A DNA stretch of 64,000 nt from Siderastrea radians (taxonomy: Eukaryota; Cnidaria; Anthozoa; Scleractinia; Rhizangiidae): NCBI GenBank assembly GCA_964017195.1, contig OZ024895.1:13012501-13076500 (forward strand), in the 5' to 3' direction. Under the pieces are notes generated by a model. It had not been told where the DNA came from. It saw only the letters and a program-made list of their open reading frames with translations, and ran no database searches. How positions within the stretch are numbered: the stretch's first letter is position 1; the number at the start of each line of letters is the position of its first letter. This document shows positions 36,701 through 47,960 of the stretch, piece after piece. The translations under genes and the position numbers were made by a program.

Positions 36701-39700
36701 AGACCGAGCAGGAAATTTTTCAGGCAACAAAATTGGTAATAGAAACAACATCGAGCAAACCGCTGGGGTTAGAAGTAGATCAGACTGCGAAACCAAACCA
36801 AACTAGTCTAGCGTTGTGTTTACGATTTCTTTCACCGTGGCACTATCAAGAAATGTTCACAAAAGGTAGGTTTTATACGGAAAACTTTTGAAACCAAAAT
36901 ATCAAGACATGATACAAAAATATTTAACACTGACAGTAAAATTGAAGAGAACCGTTTAATAATATGTAAGTGTCACATGTCACACATTTTCGGTTGTTCG
37001 CTACCAAAATCATGCTAAATAGTTAACTGAATAAGAAAGGACGACATTTTTTTGGCTTTATAAGCTTACTACACAAAATAACACTGCAGTTGATGTAGCT
37101 CTGAGTTCAAGCAGCTGCAAATGTTCAAATAAAGAGATTGTAATGCAAAAGAAGTTGAATGTTTGATTCATTGTTGTTTTGACACATTCCGTCCGCGGCC
37201 TCTGAACCTGTAACCACTACGTTTTGTGTTCGTTTCCACTCTCCATCTTCAATGCTGAAATCATACTGTAGCTTTAATCCACTTTGGACGATGAATACAA
37301 CAATTTTTCAGGAAACGTCGAACCTGTACCACATTTTAGAGCCAATATTTGGAAGACGTTTTCAAAAAATTATTTTCGGAGCACTTTCATTGAACCATTC
37401 AGCTTTGCAAAGAAACGCTGCAACACGGTTTTGGCGCCTTTTTCTTTCAGTTATGTGATCGATTATTTTCCCTTTTTTCCTCCCGAAAAACTACTTTCAG
37501 TAAACTCATAATCGTTCATTTAAGTTTCACAACAGCGTTGTAAAACTTAAACTTTATAATTTACCGAGCACTTTGGCCAAGTATGTTGCCATCTTCAGCT
37601 CACAACTCGTGCGTGGACTGGAGCGAGGGGCTTCCAAATATGGTAGTTTGAAAAATGAATATTCACGAGTATAAAACGTGAGTGGCACGTTTAAACCCCT
37701 TATGAGTTTCTGACAAAGGTATATACGAAATCAGATTTATTCATGGGCTTAAATTAGGAAAAACAAGATGGAAGAAACAACCACCAGTGGTGGTCTCTTC
37801 CATCTTGTTTCTTCATTCTTGGTAGTGGTCTCGTCCAACCACTGAAAATAACGACGACATCAACATTGACATTAACAGTGGCAACAGTGATCTCTATTCA
37901 ACATTCTGATCCGAGTACATAAAAGTGTCACAAAATTGACACAGCCCGCATAAAGCAAAAGGCTTATCGAGGAAGAAGATGAAGAGGAAAGTAGAATATA
38001 AATCAATTACTTGGATATGAGACTAAAGGCCCGTTGCATTAAGTAATTATACTGAGTTCAGGTTAAGGGAGATTTTATTCATATCAACTCTGAGAACGAG
38101 AGGTTTTTCCCCCCTTTCGCGGGTGAAGCACTGAGCCGAGTGACACAAAGTAAGAGGGAGAACTACGATCGTCAAGAGCGTAGAAAAATGTTGCATTTTC
38201 AAATCTCTACTTATTTTCTGGTTGTTTTCTATACTTTGCTTAGGAGCCTATAACTGGCACTGACAGCCTTGATTTCTCAAGACTAAGACCATTTCCCAGA
38301 CTCCTGCCCAGACCAGACACACCTCGCCTCTCCAAATCACTATGACCATTTATTTCGTTTCATTTTACAGTCCGTCCCGCCATCGTGCAAATCTCAAGCA
38401 ACCAAACAGTGAACGAGACAAACGACGTGAGTGTTTCCTGTAAGGCAACTGGTACACCCCCTCCAAATATCACGTGGACAAAAGATGGGAACAAGGACAA
38501 GATCCTTAACTCGAGCTCCATCTTTTCACTTAAGAATATCAGCAGAGAACAGCATGGCTTGTACTGGTGCGTCGCAGATAATGGGCTCAACAAAGCCTTC
38601 GCTTCAGCAAGCATTATTGTTCAATGTGCGTGCAAACACTGTTTGTGTTATTTAAAGGGATCAGTGTTAGTACAAATTTTCAGAAGAAAAAAGTAGGAGA
38701 TTTACAAATACAACGTGGTCTACAGAAATTACAGAAACAATTTTTGTTAGTTACCAAAAGATAAGATAACAATACAACAGATACGAGACCATATTTTTCA
38801 CTTTCGTTGCTTTATAAGGAAGTAAATGATAATCTTTTAGAGAGGTTAAAAAGGCAATCACGAACAGATGAGACCGTAATGCTGCATTTACCGTTGACAA
38901 GTCTTTAAACAACTTTTTCACCTTAGACGCTATTTCAGAGCTAGCGAGAGTTTGAACTTCCGTCCATTGTAATAATTCAAAAGTTTTTGAACATATTCAA
39001 ACTCTTTGGGTTCGAACTGTCCGAATTGTGAGGAGTGTATAACGAGAGCGAAAGTTTCAACTTCCATCGATTCTAATGAAACTTTTGAACAGATTGAAAC
39101 TGATTGAGAGCCCACCAGAGTCGTCAAGACTCTTCAAGATTATCAAGCTAAATGCGAGTAAGGTTGAAATTCCGTCCATTCTTATGAAAATTTTGAACAT
39201 ATTCAAACCTTTTGAGAAACCTTTGGAAAGTGTATTAGAGCACAGGCCAAGACTTTTGTCCTCGTTTGGCCGGGCTTTGGATGCTTATTAAGCCCAATCA
39301 ACAGAAGATCAAGACCGGCCTTTCTGTCCAGTGGACAAACAAGGCTCCCGAGTCGTGAATTCCATTTTTTTCTGCCCAGAATATATATCACAATTGTATT
39401 TCGATGTTAACGTGCTCACGTGGATGTAATTCGCGTTTTTTTGTCTGCAGATGCACCCTCGATCACTCTACCTACAAAGAGCTACAATATTACTGAAGGA
39501 AATGACATGGACCTTTTTTGCAGAAGTGACGGCAGACCTCCTCCCATAGTCACATGGTTTAAGACTGGCGGGCTCAGCCACTCTGCATATCCACGTGATC
39601 AGCACCTTATCATCAGCAATGCTAACAGAAGCGAGGCTGGCACCTACACGTGTACGGCCGCAAACGGTATTGGGAAAAAGGCAACCGCTTCAATGGACGT

Positions 39701-42700
39701 CATTGTTTTCTGTGAGTTTCTTAAGGAGACAATTCTTGAAAATAACCTCAATGATTTAAATGTAACTCTTGGAGCGTTGAAAAGATTAAGGTGACCGAAA
39801 GCTTTTTTCTCTAACAAAATTTAAACATTTGCCAGGAAAAGTCGCTTTTCCTGCAACGATATATTAAGAGTTTTGAATTGTAAAAATGAAACCCACGTTT
39901 TTAGCTCAAAATTCACATGTTTTTGACTTCAGCAAACTTTTCTTCGCATTTGTAGATCCTTCAAGTATTGTTAGTAGACACGTCAATAAAACAGTGAACG
40001 AGACTCAAGACATACGTCTGGTGTGTAACGCAACTGGAAAGCCACAGCCACATATCACTTGGACAAAAGGACCCCACCATACTCCAATGAAGTCAGTTGA
40101 TGGTGCTCTCATCCTGAATAACGTGAACAAATCCGATACAGGTGTTTACCAGTGTAGGGCCAGTAATGGAATTGGAAGTGATGCAATGGTCTCATCTGTT
40201 GTCACAGTAAACTGTAAGTTCCACATGCAAGGAGTAACAAAAATTTAGATTCTTATGATGGTACTATGTTACTCCCGGCCTCGCTTGGTGTCAGGACATC
40301 TCCCTTCTTTCCCTTGGCTTTCTTGTGGAGTGAGTGTGAATTAACTTTGCTTGCTAATAGTTACAACAAAGTCCAATGTCGTATCTGTTATCCAATTTCT
40401 TAATGTTGTGTTTGTTGTCGTCGTTGCTGATTTTGTTGCTAAGTTGTTGTTGTTGTTGCTTCCAGAAGAATGAGGATACTCTACTTTCTCTAGAAAGCTT
40501 TCCAAATTAAGCACTCAACCAACAAAACCAACCAACCACCAACTGACCGTTCGACCGCCCGATCAAAGAACCAGAAAACCACTTTCTCCATAACAAATAG
40601 AAAATACAGCCGAAAGGCAAACCACTTTACCACTTTTAGAGGAAAGAAGTGAAATTTTCGATGATTATTTCTCCCCAGATAAACCCAGAGCAACACACCT
40701 AACATCCAACGCCACAAAAAACACTGCAATCGAGGGCTTCCCTTTAACTTTCCAATGCACTGCCGACAGCGTGCCTCCTCCAATGTTTGAAATACTTTTC
40801 AAGGGTTTGTCACGATTAGGTGATTCCGGCGATGGCAAGTTGACTATTCAACAAGTAAAAGCTTCTGACCAAGGAAGATATGAATGTGTACCAAGAAACA
40901 TTCTTGGAACCGGGCGAATAGCCAGCCTGAACCTAACTGTGCTAGGTAAGTAAAGTAGGAGAAAAATCATCCTTGTTTCAATCTCATTTGTCAGTCTTGT
41001 ACGATCAACAATGTGAAAGAAGGTCTTTGAAAGACTTGGTCAAATTGCTAGAGGTTCGAACAACCGAAGCATCGGTACTGTTTACATCCAAGACTGCAGG
41101 CTTAGCATAAAGATGAGTCAAGCCTCTTGTTTTTTGAAATGCCAGCTATCGACAACAGTTTTTCTAAGAAATAATGTCACCCAATATTTTGAGTTTCCAG
41201 TGTCTTAAAACTAATGTTAGTACAGAGTGTAAGAAAACGCTGCCAGAAAACACATTGACAAACAGAATGTTAACCTGAAGACATATCACATCTAATAATG
41301 TATGCTAATTATATATGCCATTCACAAAGTCCCACGTTTTAGTTAATTTTGTTTTTTCTTTTTATTGTCATCTTTCAGTGCCACCGTCGATAGACTTTGT
41401 CTCACACAACACCACAGTAAACGAGACTGATGACGTCACCCTGTTCTGCAATTCAACGGGAAATCCTCGGCCCAATGTCACGTGGTTATTTCTGAGTGGT
41501 GCTGAGCCAAGGGATATCGGAACCAGAGAAACTCTAACCTTAACCAATGTTAAAAGAAACCAAGCCGGAATTTATCAGTGCATGGCTGCCAATAATGTGT
41601 TGAATTCCAAGACAGCCAATGTTCGCATTACGATAAATTGTTAGTAAGAAAACATAAAATTTCTTTAACGAGGGCAGCAGGTTTCATTCTTATCACAAAC
41701 AAAAAACGGCGCTCAGATTCATAATTGTTTTGGAAGTTAGAAGTGTTGGTTTTTAATGGGAGAGGGAAGACATATTAAGAACCCTTAGAAAACCTGTGGA
41801 GCAAGGACGATCACCATCAATACCAAAAAGCTGTTTATGACGCCAGGTTCGGAATTCGCATCCGAACAACCTTGTTAGAAGGCATGTACTGTCTGCGCCA
41901 TACTCACGTCCCATGTGAAGTTGAACGTATGGAAAGTGAAATGCAAGAGAGGTTGCTGGTATGTTCAGGCAACTTAGGGAAAAGGTTTCAGTGATCTTTA
42001 TCTCATTTTCTGTCGCCAAGAGACCATCGTATATTGAACCATTTTTTCTGTGCTTTAGACAAACCAGAGTTCAAAGACGGAGCCTCCAAGGAAATGGTGT
42101 CTTGGATAAACCGGGAAACAGAAGTGATTTGTGAAGCGGACGGCGTTCCAGTACCAGATATTGTATGGAGTCGAGAGGGCATGGTGACGTCGTCAGCACA
42201 GCTTCAATCCCGCGTCAGCACTCTAAGGTTTATACCTCGAGAGCAAAGTGATTTTGGTAATTACATGTGCACGGCGAGAAACCTTCTAGGTTCAACGAAA
42301 AAGACCATAGCTATTACGATGCTAGGTAGGTTCTTGGAGGCACTGACAGAGAAACAGCAATAACATAAAAAAAATAAACTAAACAAAAGCAAAAATAACA
42401 ACAACAACAGTTCTAGGAAAATAAAAACAAAAGCAAAGACAACAACAGCATCGTTATTAAAGAAAACAAAAACTGCAAGGACAACAATAGCAAGAATGGC
42501 GAAAACAACAATAACAGCAAGTGCTACAACATCAACAACAGCTTTCTAGACTTCCACTGAGCATTCCCTATCTACAATATTTCATTATTAGCATAATTTA
42601 TGGAAACGTAAGTTTCCCTGGAAAATATGCAAAGATGAGATAAATTGCGGATTGGTGCAGTGGCTCTCAAGGTAGAGAGACAGGTCACTTTGAAATACAG

Positions 42701-45700
42701 GTTCTATTGTTGGGATACTGCATCTGAAAAATCACGTTTCATTGCCTTATCTGCAAAAGGCCAACCCGCTCAAATATCTTACGTCATTGACTGCTGCAAG
42801 TTAATAGTTTTCTCCTTTTTCTAGTTGAGCCAGAAGCTCCAGAAATTCTGCGAATCGATCCAGGATTTGATCGATTGAAAATCCATTGGAAGGCGTCCAT
42901 CAGCATTCTTGCCATTCCTATTCTGGATTATCTGGTGCAAGTCCAGGAAAAGGATGAACCAAAGGGATGGAGGAACTGCACGCAGATTAGCGAATCACTG
43001 ACGTGTGTTATAAGCGATCTGAAAAGTGACACCGTGTACATTGTGCGAGTCGCAGGAAGGAACGCTGTGGGTTACAGTGCGTTTACCGAGAAAGAAGCTC
43101 GGACGAATGCTACCAGTGAAGAAGGATACAAAGGTAAAGTCAAGTACTAATTGGAAAACGACTCCCTTAAAAAATTAAATTGAAAATCATTTTAAATAGG
43201 GAGAAATGTCTCAACTTCTTCAAGAAATTATTGTCAAGGCCAAGTGTTAATGTCAACTTTCGTTGTATTTTGATGTTTATTATCAATTGCTGCTCCACTG
43301 TGTTGGGGAAATAGGTTTGCATGGACAGAGCTAGGCAATCATCCAAACAGTCCAGTTTACTCCAACAAGTACCTCGACAAAAGGAGAAATTTTTCTACTT
43401 TTCTTTTGCTAATTAGGGTACATTCTTCAATGGCGTAACTTTTTTGCAAAGCATCTTAAACCAAAGTAACCACTTCAACCAATCACAACAAACGTAAACT
43501 ACAAAATGAACCAATCAGAACTACAAGCAAATACGTTTAAAGATGTGACAAAATAAGAGTGCAGTTAAGACACTTGTAAATGATTACACTTTTTTAGTAT
43601 AATTGCTCAGGTGATTATAGTGAAGCGCTCGCACTGATTGGTCAAGGATTACGTCAGATCTTGCTATAATCATTCCGCGCGAGGTGATTATATTACTGAA
43701 GCACTAATTTTCAGAATGGCCATCGCGCGATTTTTGATGTTCCTGGAGAAAAGAAAAAAGAAGATACATTTACTCTGATAATCACCTGAGCAATTATACT
43801 AAAGCAATTATTCTCCTCAGGCTCAGCGAATATTGTGGAAGAATAGACTTCGTCTCGGGGATTATTCCTTCAGTTTAAAAACAATCTGGCGATTAGTCGC
43901 AAATGTGGCATTTCATAACGTTTTAATGCCAGGCGTATTTGAAAGATTCATAACTTATGTTAAATAATTTTTTTTAGAGGGTGGAAAAATTGAGCGACAG
44001 CGAGGGCTGGCGGGATACACTGTTGATGCCGTCATCGCAGGGGTAATTGGTTTCAGCGGTCTGGCGGTGGTGATTGTTGCTATAGTAACGCAAAGACGTT
44101 CATGTCACAAAGGTTTGTTTACTCTTAGGTATTCAAAGTATAGTGGTATAGCTAATATAAGCCTCACTTAGGCTACAGAGGGGTCCACACAGCAGCTGCT
44201 TAACCCGGTTTCTGTAGCATGAAGCATTTAGCAATACAGCCTGCACTGGAGCCTGGTTTTTAGACTGTCCAAGTAAGGTCAAACGCTGTCATTAGGAACG
44301 CTAAGCCAACGTCACTTAAAAAAACAAATTCACGTTCCTTATTTTTGAGTTGGCTCGGTTATTTTGTTCTTTTCAGGAGAATAAATTACATAACCCCTGA
44401 TTTTTATTCACTGTCCGAAAAGGTGGCGGCGGCTTTTATTGTAACAGGGGAGTGCGGGGCTGAAGCAATAGCTAATAACAATAGCAAAACAATGCAATAT
44501 ATTCCCCTCAACATATATCTGTTCCCTTTGACATATTCCCCTCGACTTAGTCCCTCAAAGAATGATTACAATATATCACCGAAAAGCGAAAATAAATGCA
44601 TATCGTTCCTAGAAAATATACTGATACGGGGAAACTTTACCAATCGCATTCTTATAGAATTAAGTTGGTGACGACTACTAACAAATACAAAGAAACATTC
44701 GAAAGAATCATACCTCCGTTTACACGCATTTCTAGCCTTCAACGATACGTCTTGCCTCACCATTGAACTTGATGAATTTTCCTTTTCCCCTGCCAAACAC
44801 GCTGTCATCTACTTAATTTTTTTCAGATATGACAACGGGGTGATCCATGAAAAATTCATGAATGTTATGCGTCGTAAATTTTCTCCTCTCCTCCTTTCGC
44901 TAGGGGGCAAAGCGTATAATGCAAATTTTCAAACTTATCAAACCTGGTTTCATCACGTGCGAATCCCACAGGCCTTGCGGAATGACTTGCCTGTGATTCA
45001 CAAACAGTGGAATATTACTCTCGAGATTACCAACCCTGTCCATCGGGGATATATGATATATTCACCTAGCACCGCCCCGCGGGCTACGCCTCGAGGCAGT
45101 ACCAGGTGAATATATCACATATCTCCTCGTTCCAGGCAATTAACCCTTATTTCGTTTAGTACTTGGTCATTCCAAATCACGTTCAATTTGTGTAATGTGT
45201 TAGAACTATCCAGGAGATGAATTCATAGAGGCCGTGAACGGTTCACGTTCAAACAGAGAAAGAAAAAAAAACACCGTGTGGTTAAGTTCTTCACAGGACG
45301 TTGAATTTAGTCAGTTCACGTCGCTGAATTTTGCAAAACGTGGTAAAAAAAATGCAGGTGAAGAGCCACTCTTTTGCCTGAACAATGTCCAGATTGATAC
45401 ATCGTATTTTGAAGGTTGCTTTATTTATTAAAAACCTATTATAACTTAACTAGCTATTGTCTTTGACTTATTGAACATATTCCACGTACCAGCAATCAAC
45501 GCAATACAGATTTATTTAGGCATTAACGCCTTTTTTTTTAAATTTCAGGTAACGAGGCATACAAAGTGAATGAAAGGTAGGCATGACATTTATCCCTACT
45601 TAACTGATTTTCGTGTATGGGATAAACAAAAAACTTCAACTTAATTGACTATTTTGATGCAACGGATTCACCGAGACAGGTGACTCAGGTCCAGTTTCCG

Positions 45701-46512
45701 TAGCAATAGGCAAGGAAACGGAAAGGGAAACGCTTCCTAGTCCCTCCTCTCCAGTTCCAGTCCTACCAAGTAAATTACAGCAAATGTCTAGATCAAAATT
45801 CCGTTTGGAGACTTGGTGTCCCATTTGCACATACTGGACCGACCCACCGGCTAACTCACGTAAACTGTGGACAGCCATAGTCGCTTTTTAAAGAATTTGA
45901 TGCAAATAATATCCTTAGTCCGACCTCAAACCATTTCGCCTAATGTTTTACTGCTTTCTTTTTCTAAAAGCTCTAATCTGGAAGCTGTTAATTGCCATAA
46001 CAATGAGGCGTTTGTGGAAAACCCGACGCCTGATGAAATAGAAGTAAGTTGCCTGTTTCTTTAATGTTAGAATAACTTTGTTGTTGAGCATGTAGACTGT
46101 ATACTGCGCTGATTACTGGCCCGCGACGGAAGTTTCGCAAGGCAAAATGGAAATATTTTAACTCATAGAATATGCCTTGGATTATCAAAATTTCAACAAT
46201 TTACCAACAAATAATGTATTTACGGAATTCAGGAAATTTTTAGTGGAGTGAAAGCAGGAAGTGATACTTTTGCAGCAAGAAACTAAGTCAGGGCGCGGAG
46301 TTGAAAGTGTCCGCCATAAAGGGGTTATCTTTTTGAAATGAAACCATTAAGAGTTCCCATTTTTATCGTTAATTCGTCACAATTATAGCTAATTATGTGT
46401 AGTCGATAGGTTTACCTTTAGCAAAGAATTTAATGTTTCTTTTTCTGATCACCCTTTAATTTAGTCCGTCTGAGTATAGTTAATTTTTTTTTCTTTGCAG
46501 GAGCAAGTGTGA
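33631..46512 (+). CDS. Gene B (13 coding exons): type I membrane Ig/FN3 receptor
   Basis: The spliced model is 33631-33727, 34050-34394, 38371-38625, 39451-39711, 39956-40213, 40679-40945, 41379-41639, 42059-42325, 42825-43133, 43978-44112, 45549-45576, 45971-46043 and 46501-46512. The total is 2,568 nt (855 aa plus TGA), with consistent GT/AG sites and phases. Domains by residue are: signal peptide 1-32, V-like Ig 33-147, six I-set Ig 148-670, FN3 671-773, a transmembrane helix near 791-812, and a 37-45 residue tail without kinase or ITAM. It is a surface receptor or adhesion protein with NCAM/FGFR-like ectodomain order. The N-terminal domain and several Ig cassettes are shared with genes A and C. 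The tail exons are short and less certain than the ectodomain. In-frame acceptors inside the 44113-45548 intron could give other short tails. Confidence 0.85.
34050..34394 (+). CDS. Gene B exon 2: atypical V-like Ig domain
   Basis: The exon reads ITWHKLPPNP, then ENVTLEWNFTL, with Trp in place of the B-strand Cys. The F strand reads EKRYCCEV and a further Cys lies near the end (EKSCTELLILG). The disulfide is therefore more likely between the CC pair and the C-terminal Cys than between B and F strands. The exon is phase 1-1. Confidence 0.85.
35103..35189. repeat. Tandem repeat, 29 bp x 3, each with an E-box-like core
   Basis: The unit TTCGCAACCATGCCATTAAT... has three adjacent copies. The first two are identical and contain CACGTG; the third has CATGTG. 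It lies in gene B intron 2. Confidence 0.9.
36619..36891 (+). other. Unassigned 90-codon open frame in gene B intron 2
   Basis: It starts MADKQGENKPTK and continues KRKEILVSKTEQEIFQATK, a Lys/Glu/Thr-rich start that reads like a real N terminus. I do not recognise a family. A frame of equal length lies on the opposite strand (36509-36796), which weakens the coding call. It could be the first exon of a transposon-borne or nested gene. Confidence 0.2.
37761..37810. repeat. 50 bp two-level hairpin in gene B intron 2
   Basis: AAACAAGATGGAAGA pairs perfectly with TCTTCCATCTTGTTT, and the centre CCACCAGTGGTGG is itself palindromic. The stem covers nearly the whole sequence. Confidence 0.9.
38371..38625 (+). 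CDS. Gene B exon 3: Ig domain 2
   Basis: The exon reads QTVNETNDVSVSCKATGTPP, then ITWTKDGNK, then GLYWCVADNG. It is the closest relative of gene C exon 3 (53899-54150), including the 'VRP' start and the 'NISR-QHG-YWC' F strand. Confidence 0.9.
38940..39222. repeat. Three diverged direct repeats of about 70 bp in gene B intron 3
   Basis: 'GAACTTCCGTCCATTGTAAT...TTTGAACATATTCAAACT' recurs at about 38950, 39057 and 39164, so the period is about 107 bp. The unit holds a conserved 'TTTTGAACAnATTnAAAC' core. Confidence 0.75.
39451..39711 (+). CDS. Gene B exon 4: Ig domain 3
   Basis: The exon reads APSITLPTKSYNITEGND, then CRSDGRPPPIVTWFKT, then GTYTCTAANGIGK. It is the counterpart of gene C exon 4 (58761-59021), sharing 'SDGRPPP' and 'GTYTCTAANGIGK'. 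Confidence 0.9.
39956..40213 (+). CDS. Gene B exon 5: Ig domain 4
   Basis: The exon reads NKTVNETQDIRLVCNATGKP, then HITWTKGP, then GVYQCRASNGIG. It is a canonical I-set domain and the first one with no counterpart visible in gene C. Confidence 0.9.
40679..40945 (+). CDS. Gene B exon 6: Ig domain 5
   Basis: The exon reads PLTFQCTADSVPPP, then FEILFKG, then DQGRYECVPRNILGTG. It lacks the core Trp and resembles gene A exons 16 and 18 ('C-P-N-LGTG'). The first 30 or so codons contain no Met, so the exon start was set from the CCCCAG acceptor. Confidence 0.88.
41379..41639 (+). CDS. Gene B exon 7: Ig domain 6
   Basis: The exon reads NTTVNETDDVTLFCNSTGNP, then NVTWLFLSG, then GIYQCMAANN. It is the 'VNET' subtype and ends at a GTTAGT donor. 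Confidence 0.9.
42059..42325 (+). CDS. Gene B exon 8: Ig domain 7
   Basis: The exon reads TEVICEADGVPVPDIVWSRE, then DFGNYMCTARNLLGS. It is a canonical membrane-proximal Ig before the FN3 domain. Confidence 0.9.
42825..43133 (+). CDS. Gene B exon 9: fibronectin type III domain
   Basis: The exon reads EPEAPEILRI, LKIHWKAS, YLVQVQEK, WRNC and YIVRVAGRNAVGYSAFT, the usual FN3 strand pattern ending in 'N-x-G-x-S-x-F'. There is one domain in 103 codons, phase 1-1. Confidence 0.9.
43593..43803. mobile_element. 211 bp MITE with perfect 26 bp terminal inverted repeats
   Basis: The left end, 43593-43618 (TTTAGTATAATTGCTCAGGT...), is the exact reverse complement of 43778-43803. The interior carries ATTGGTCAAGGATTACGTCA. 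It is non-coding, in the gene B intron between the FN3 and transmembrane exons. Perfect arms suggest a recent insertion. Confidence 0.88.
43978..44112 (+). CDS. Gene B exon 10: transmembrane helix
   Basis: A 45-codon exon with a hydrophobic stretch (AVIAGVIGFSGLAVVIVAIV) followed by the basic stop-transfer 'TQRR'. It fixes gene B as a single-pass type I membrane protein. The donor GTTTGT is weaker than the others in this gene. Confidence 0.85.
45045..45125. repeat. Foldback repeat in gene B intron
   Basis: GATATATTCACCT and AGGTGAATATATC are the arms of an 81 bp hairpin with a GC-rich loop (GCCCCGCGGGC). It lies between the transmembrane and tail exons. Confidence 0.8.
45549..45576 (+). CDS. 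Gene B exon 11: 28-nt cytoplasmic micro-exon
   Basis: Bounded by TTTCAG and GTAGGC, it encodes 'GNEAYKVNER' across its junctions and shifts the frame from phase 1 to phase 2. It is supported only by splice sites and by the frame of the next exon. One tyrosine is present, with no ITAM or ITIM spacing. Confidence 0.55.
45971..46043 (+). CDS. Gene B exon 12: cytoplasmic tail
   Basis: It encodes SNLEAVNCHNNEAFVENPTP and then DEIE, ending in phase 0 at a strong GTAAGT. The sequence is acidic and Asn-rich, with no domain I recognise. Confidence 0.6.
46501..46512 (+). CDS. Gene B exon 13: last three codons and stop
   Basis: After a T-rich tract and GCAG acceptor at 46500 the frame reads E-Q-V-TGA. 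The C-terminal 'EQV' fits a class III PDZ ligand pattern, which is weak evidence. The 3'UTR begins at 46513. Confidence 0.6.
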   Translation, partial: EQV

Positions 46513-46699
46513 TGTGAAAAAGCGTGATAAGTGGATCAAGAATATCCACTGGGCTCACGTGGGACGTTCTAGTTGGAATACAATATATATTAAGGAACGA
46601 TCTCTTCCCTTAGAAAACGTCCAACTTCCAATGTAGATAGTGCTGGAATACTACATAAAATATCACGTCAGTGACAGTTTAGAATAACTGTTTGTAAAG

Positions 46700-46740
46700 A
46701 GGAAGAAGAAGAAGAAAAAGAAGAAGAAGAAGAAGAAGAC
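46700..46740. repeat. GAA-rich microsatellite in gene B 3'UTR
   Basis: About 13 GAA units with one interruption (AAAAAG). Confidence 0.9.
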
Positions 46741-46948
46741 TATGATGCTAGAAAATCGTTGGTTATTATATTTATTGCTCCCTTATGGGATGGCAATAGA
46801 CAGTAGTTATAGCTGAGAACAGGATCTACGCTAAAGCAGTCCCCATTTTAAAAAGACCGTATTAATTTCCTTGAAGGAAAGACGGAAATTATAGTCGAGC
46901 TCGAGTTCCAGTTATATTGGAGCTCACTCTGGGTCGAAGTTGGATCAC

Positions 46949-47120
46949 CAGTGGCGGATCCAGGATTTTTGAACGGGAGGGGGGGGGGGGGGCTGACCTG
47001 ACAGAACAATATCCGAACAATTAACAATCGGAGACAAAGTCGCTGCTTAAATTATAAATAACCCAAAGGGGGGGGGGAGTGTGCTAACCACCCAGTCCAC
47101 CCCCCTGGATCCGCCCCCAG
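46949..47120. mobile_element. MITE with 'CAGTGGCGGATCCAGG' ends, in the gene B 3'UTR
   Basis: The terminal inverted repeats are CAGTGGCGGATCCAGG and CCTGGATCCGCCCCCAG, with G-rich runs inside. This end sequence belongs to a widespread group of hAT-type MITEs in animals. Confidence 0.8.
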
Positions 47121-47830
47121 ATCATGGTGATCCAAAGATGATGAGGTTAAGGGTGATTTCAGTAGACTTAAATCTGCGCACTGACTTTGTCATTTTAAGT
47201 AACGAGTCTGATAATTAGGCCACAAGCAATAATTTTAGCGTTTAGGGTAGGATCGGAAAAATAACAAAAAGTCAGCTGTTCTTCACATAAGGATAAGAGC
47301 AATGCTTACCAGCGTATTGAACCTTAACTCGAACCAACCTTAACTGGAACTCAACTTGAACTTTTTGATGTGCAGATGCCTTTTCTTGAAAAGGGGGTTT
47401 GGTTAAAGACAACGTTTTGTGAAACACTTAAGTCCTGTCATTGTTGTAAGTAGTCGTGTGGTTTCCTTGTATTGAAGTTGTACCATTTTAAAACCCCTTC
47501 CTCGACACATTGTTCGCATAAAAATTGGCCCTAGAACATCCACTGCAAAGGCTTTAAATAATGTCTTAAGTCAGTAGAAAATTGAAATAGAATTAGTGGG
47601 GAAAAGCCGAGAGGAGAGAAAGTGGCCAGTATTGGAAAAAAATACAGATTACGAAAAGCATTTCTGTAAGGTCCGGAAGTAGTAAAGTTGGAATGAACTT
47701 GGAATAATGCATTGAATGGGTATATAATTTTGATTTGTACGTTTGGAAGTTGCCCAAACTGAGTTTAACAACATGTAGTCTCTTCTGTAAATAGTGTGTA
47801 ATTTAGAAATATTGTTTTCAACATTTTAAA

Positions 47831-47836
47831 AATAAA
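47831..47836 (+). terminator. Candidate polyadenylation signal of gene B
   Basis: A perfect AATAAA about 1.3 kb after the stop codon, followed by TG-rich sequence. No other evidence of cleavage is visible. Confidence 0.4.
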
Positions 47837-47960
47837 TGACTTTGTGATCAGATGAGAAGAAAATGGCCTTCAATTTACATGTAAAGCTAGTGGTACACAG
47901 GACAATTTCTCAACTTCTCCCCCCTTTCTCCTTTTAAATGATCAGCAGAGTCTCTCTACA

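Larger units (their letters stand above)
34395..38370 (+). other. Gene B intron 2
   Basis: The largest gene B intron (4.0 kb). It holds the 29 bp E-box array, a G run at 35,230, a C run at 35,870, the unassigned frame at 36,619 and the hairpin at 37,761. Confidence 0.75.
46513..47860 (+). other. Gene B 3'UTR region with inserted MITE
   Basis: A non-coding stretch after the stop codon. It holds a GAA-rich microsatellite (46700-46740), a foldback MITE (46949-47120) and, near its end, an AATAAA. The extent of the UTR is inferred from that signal. Confidence 0.5.
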
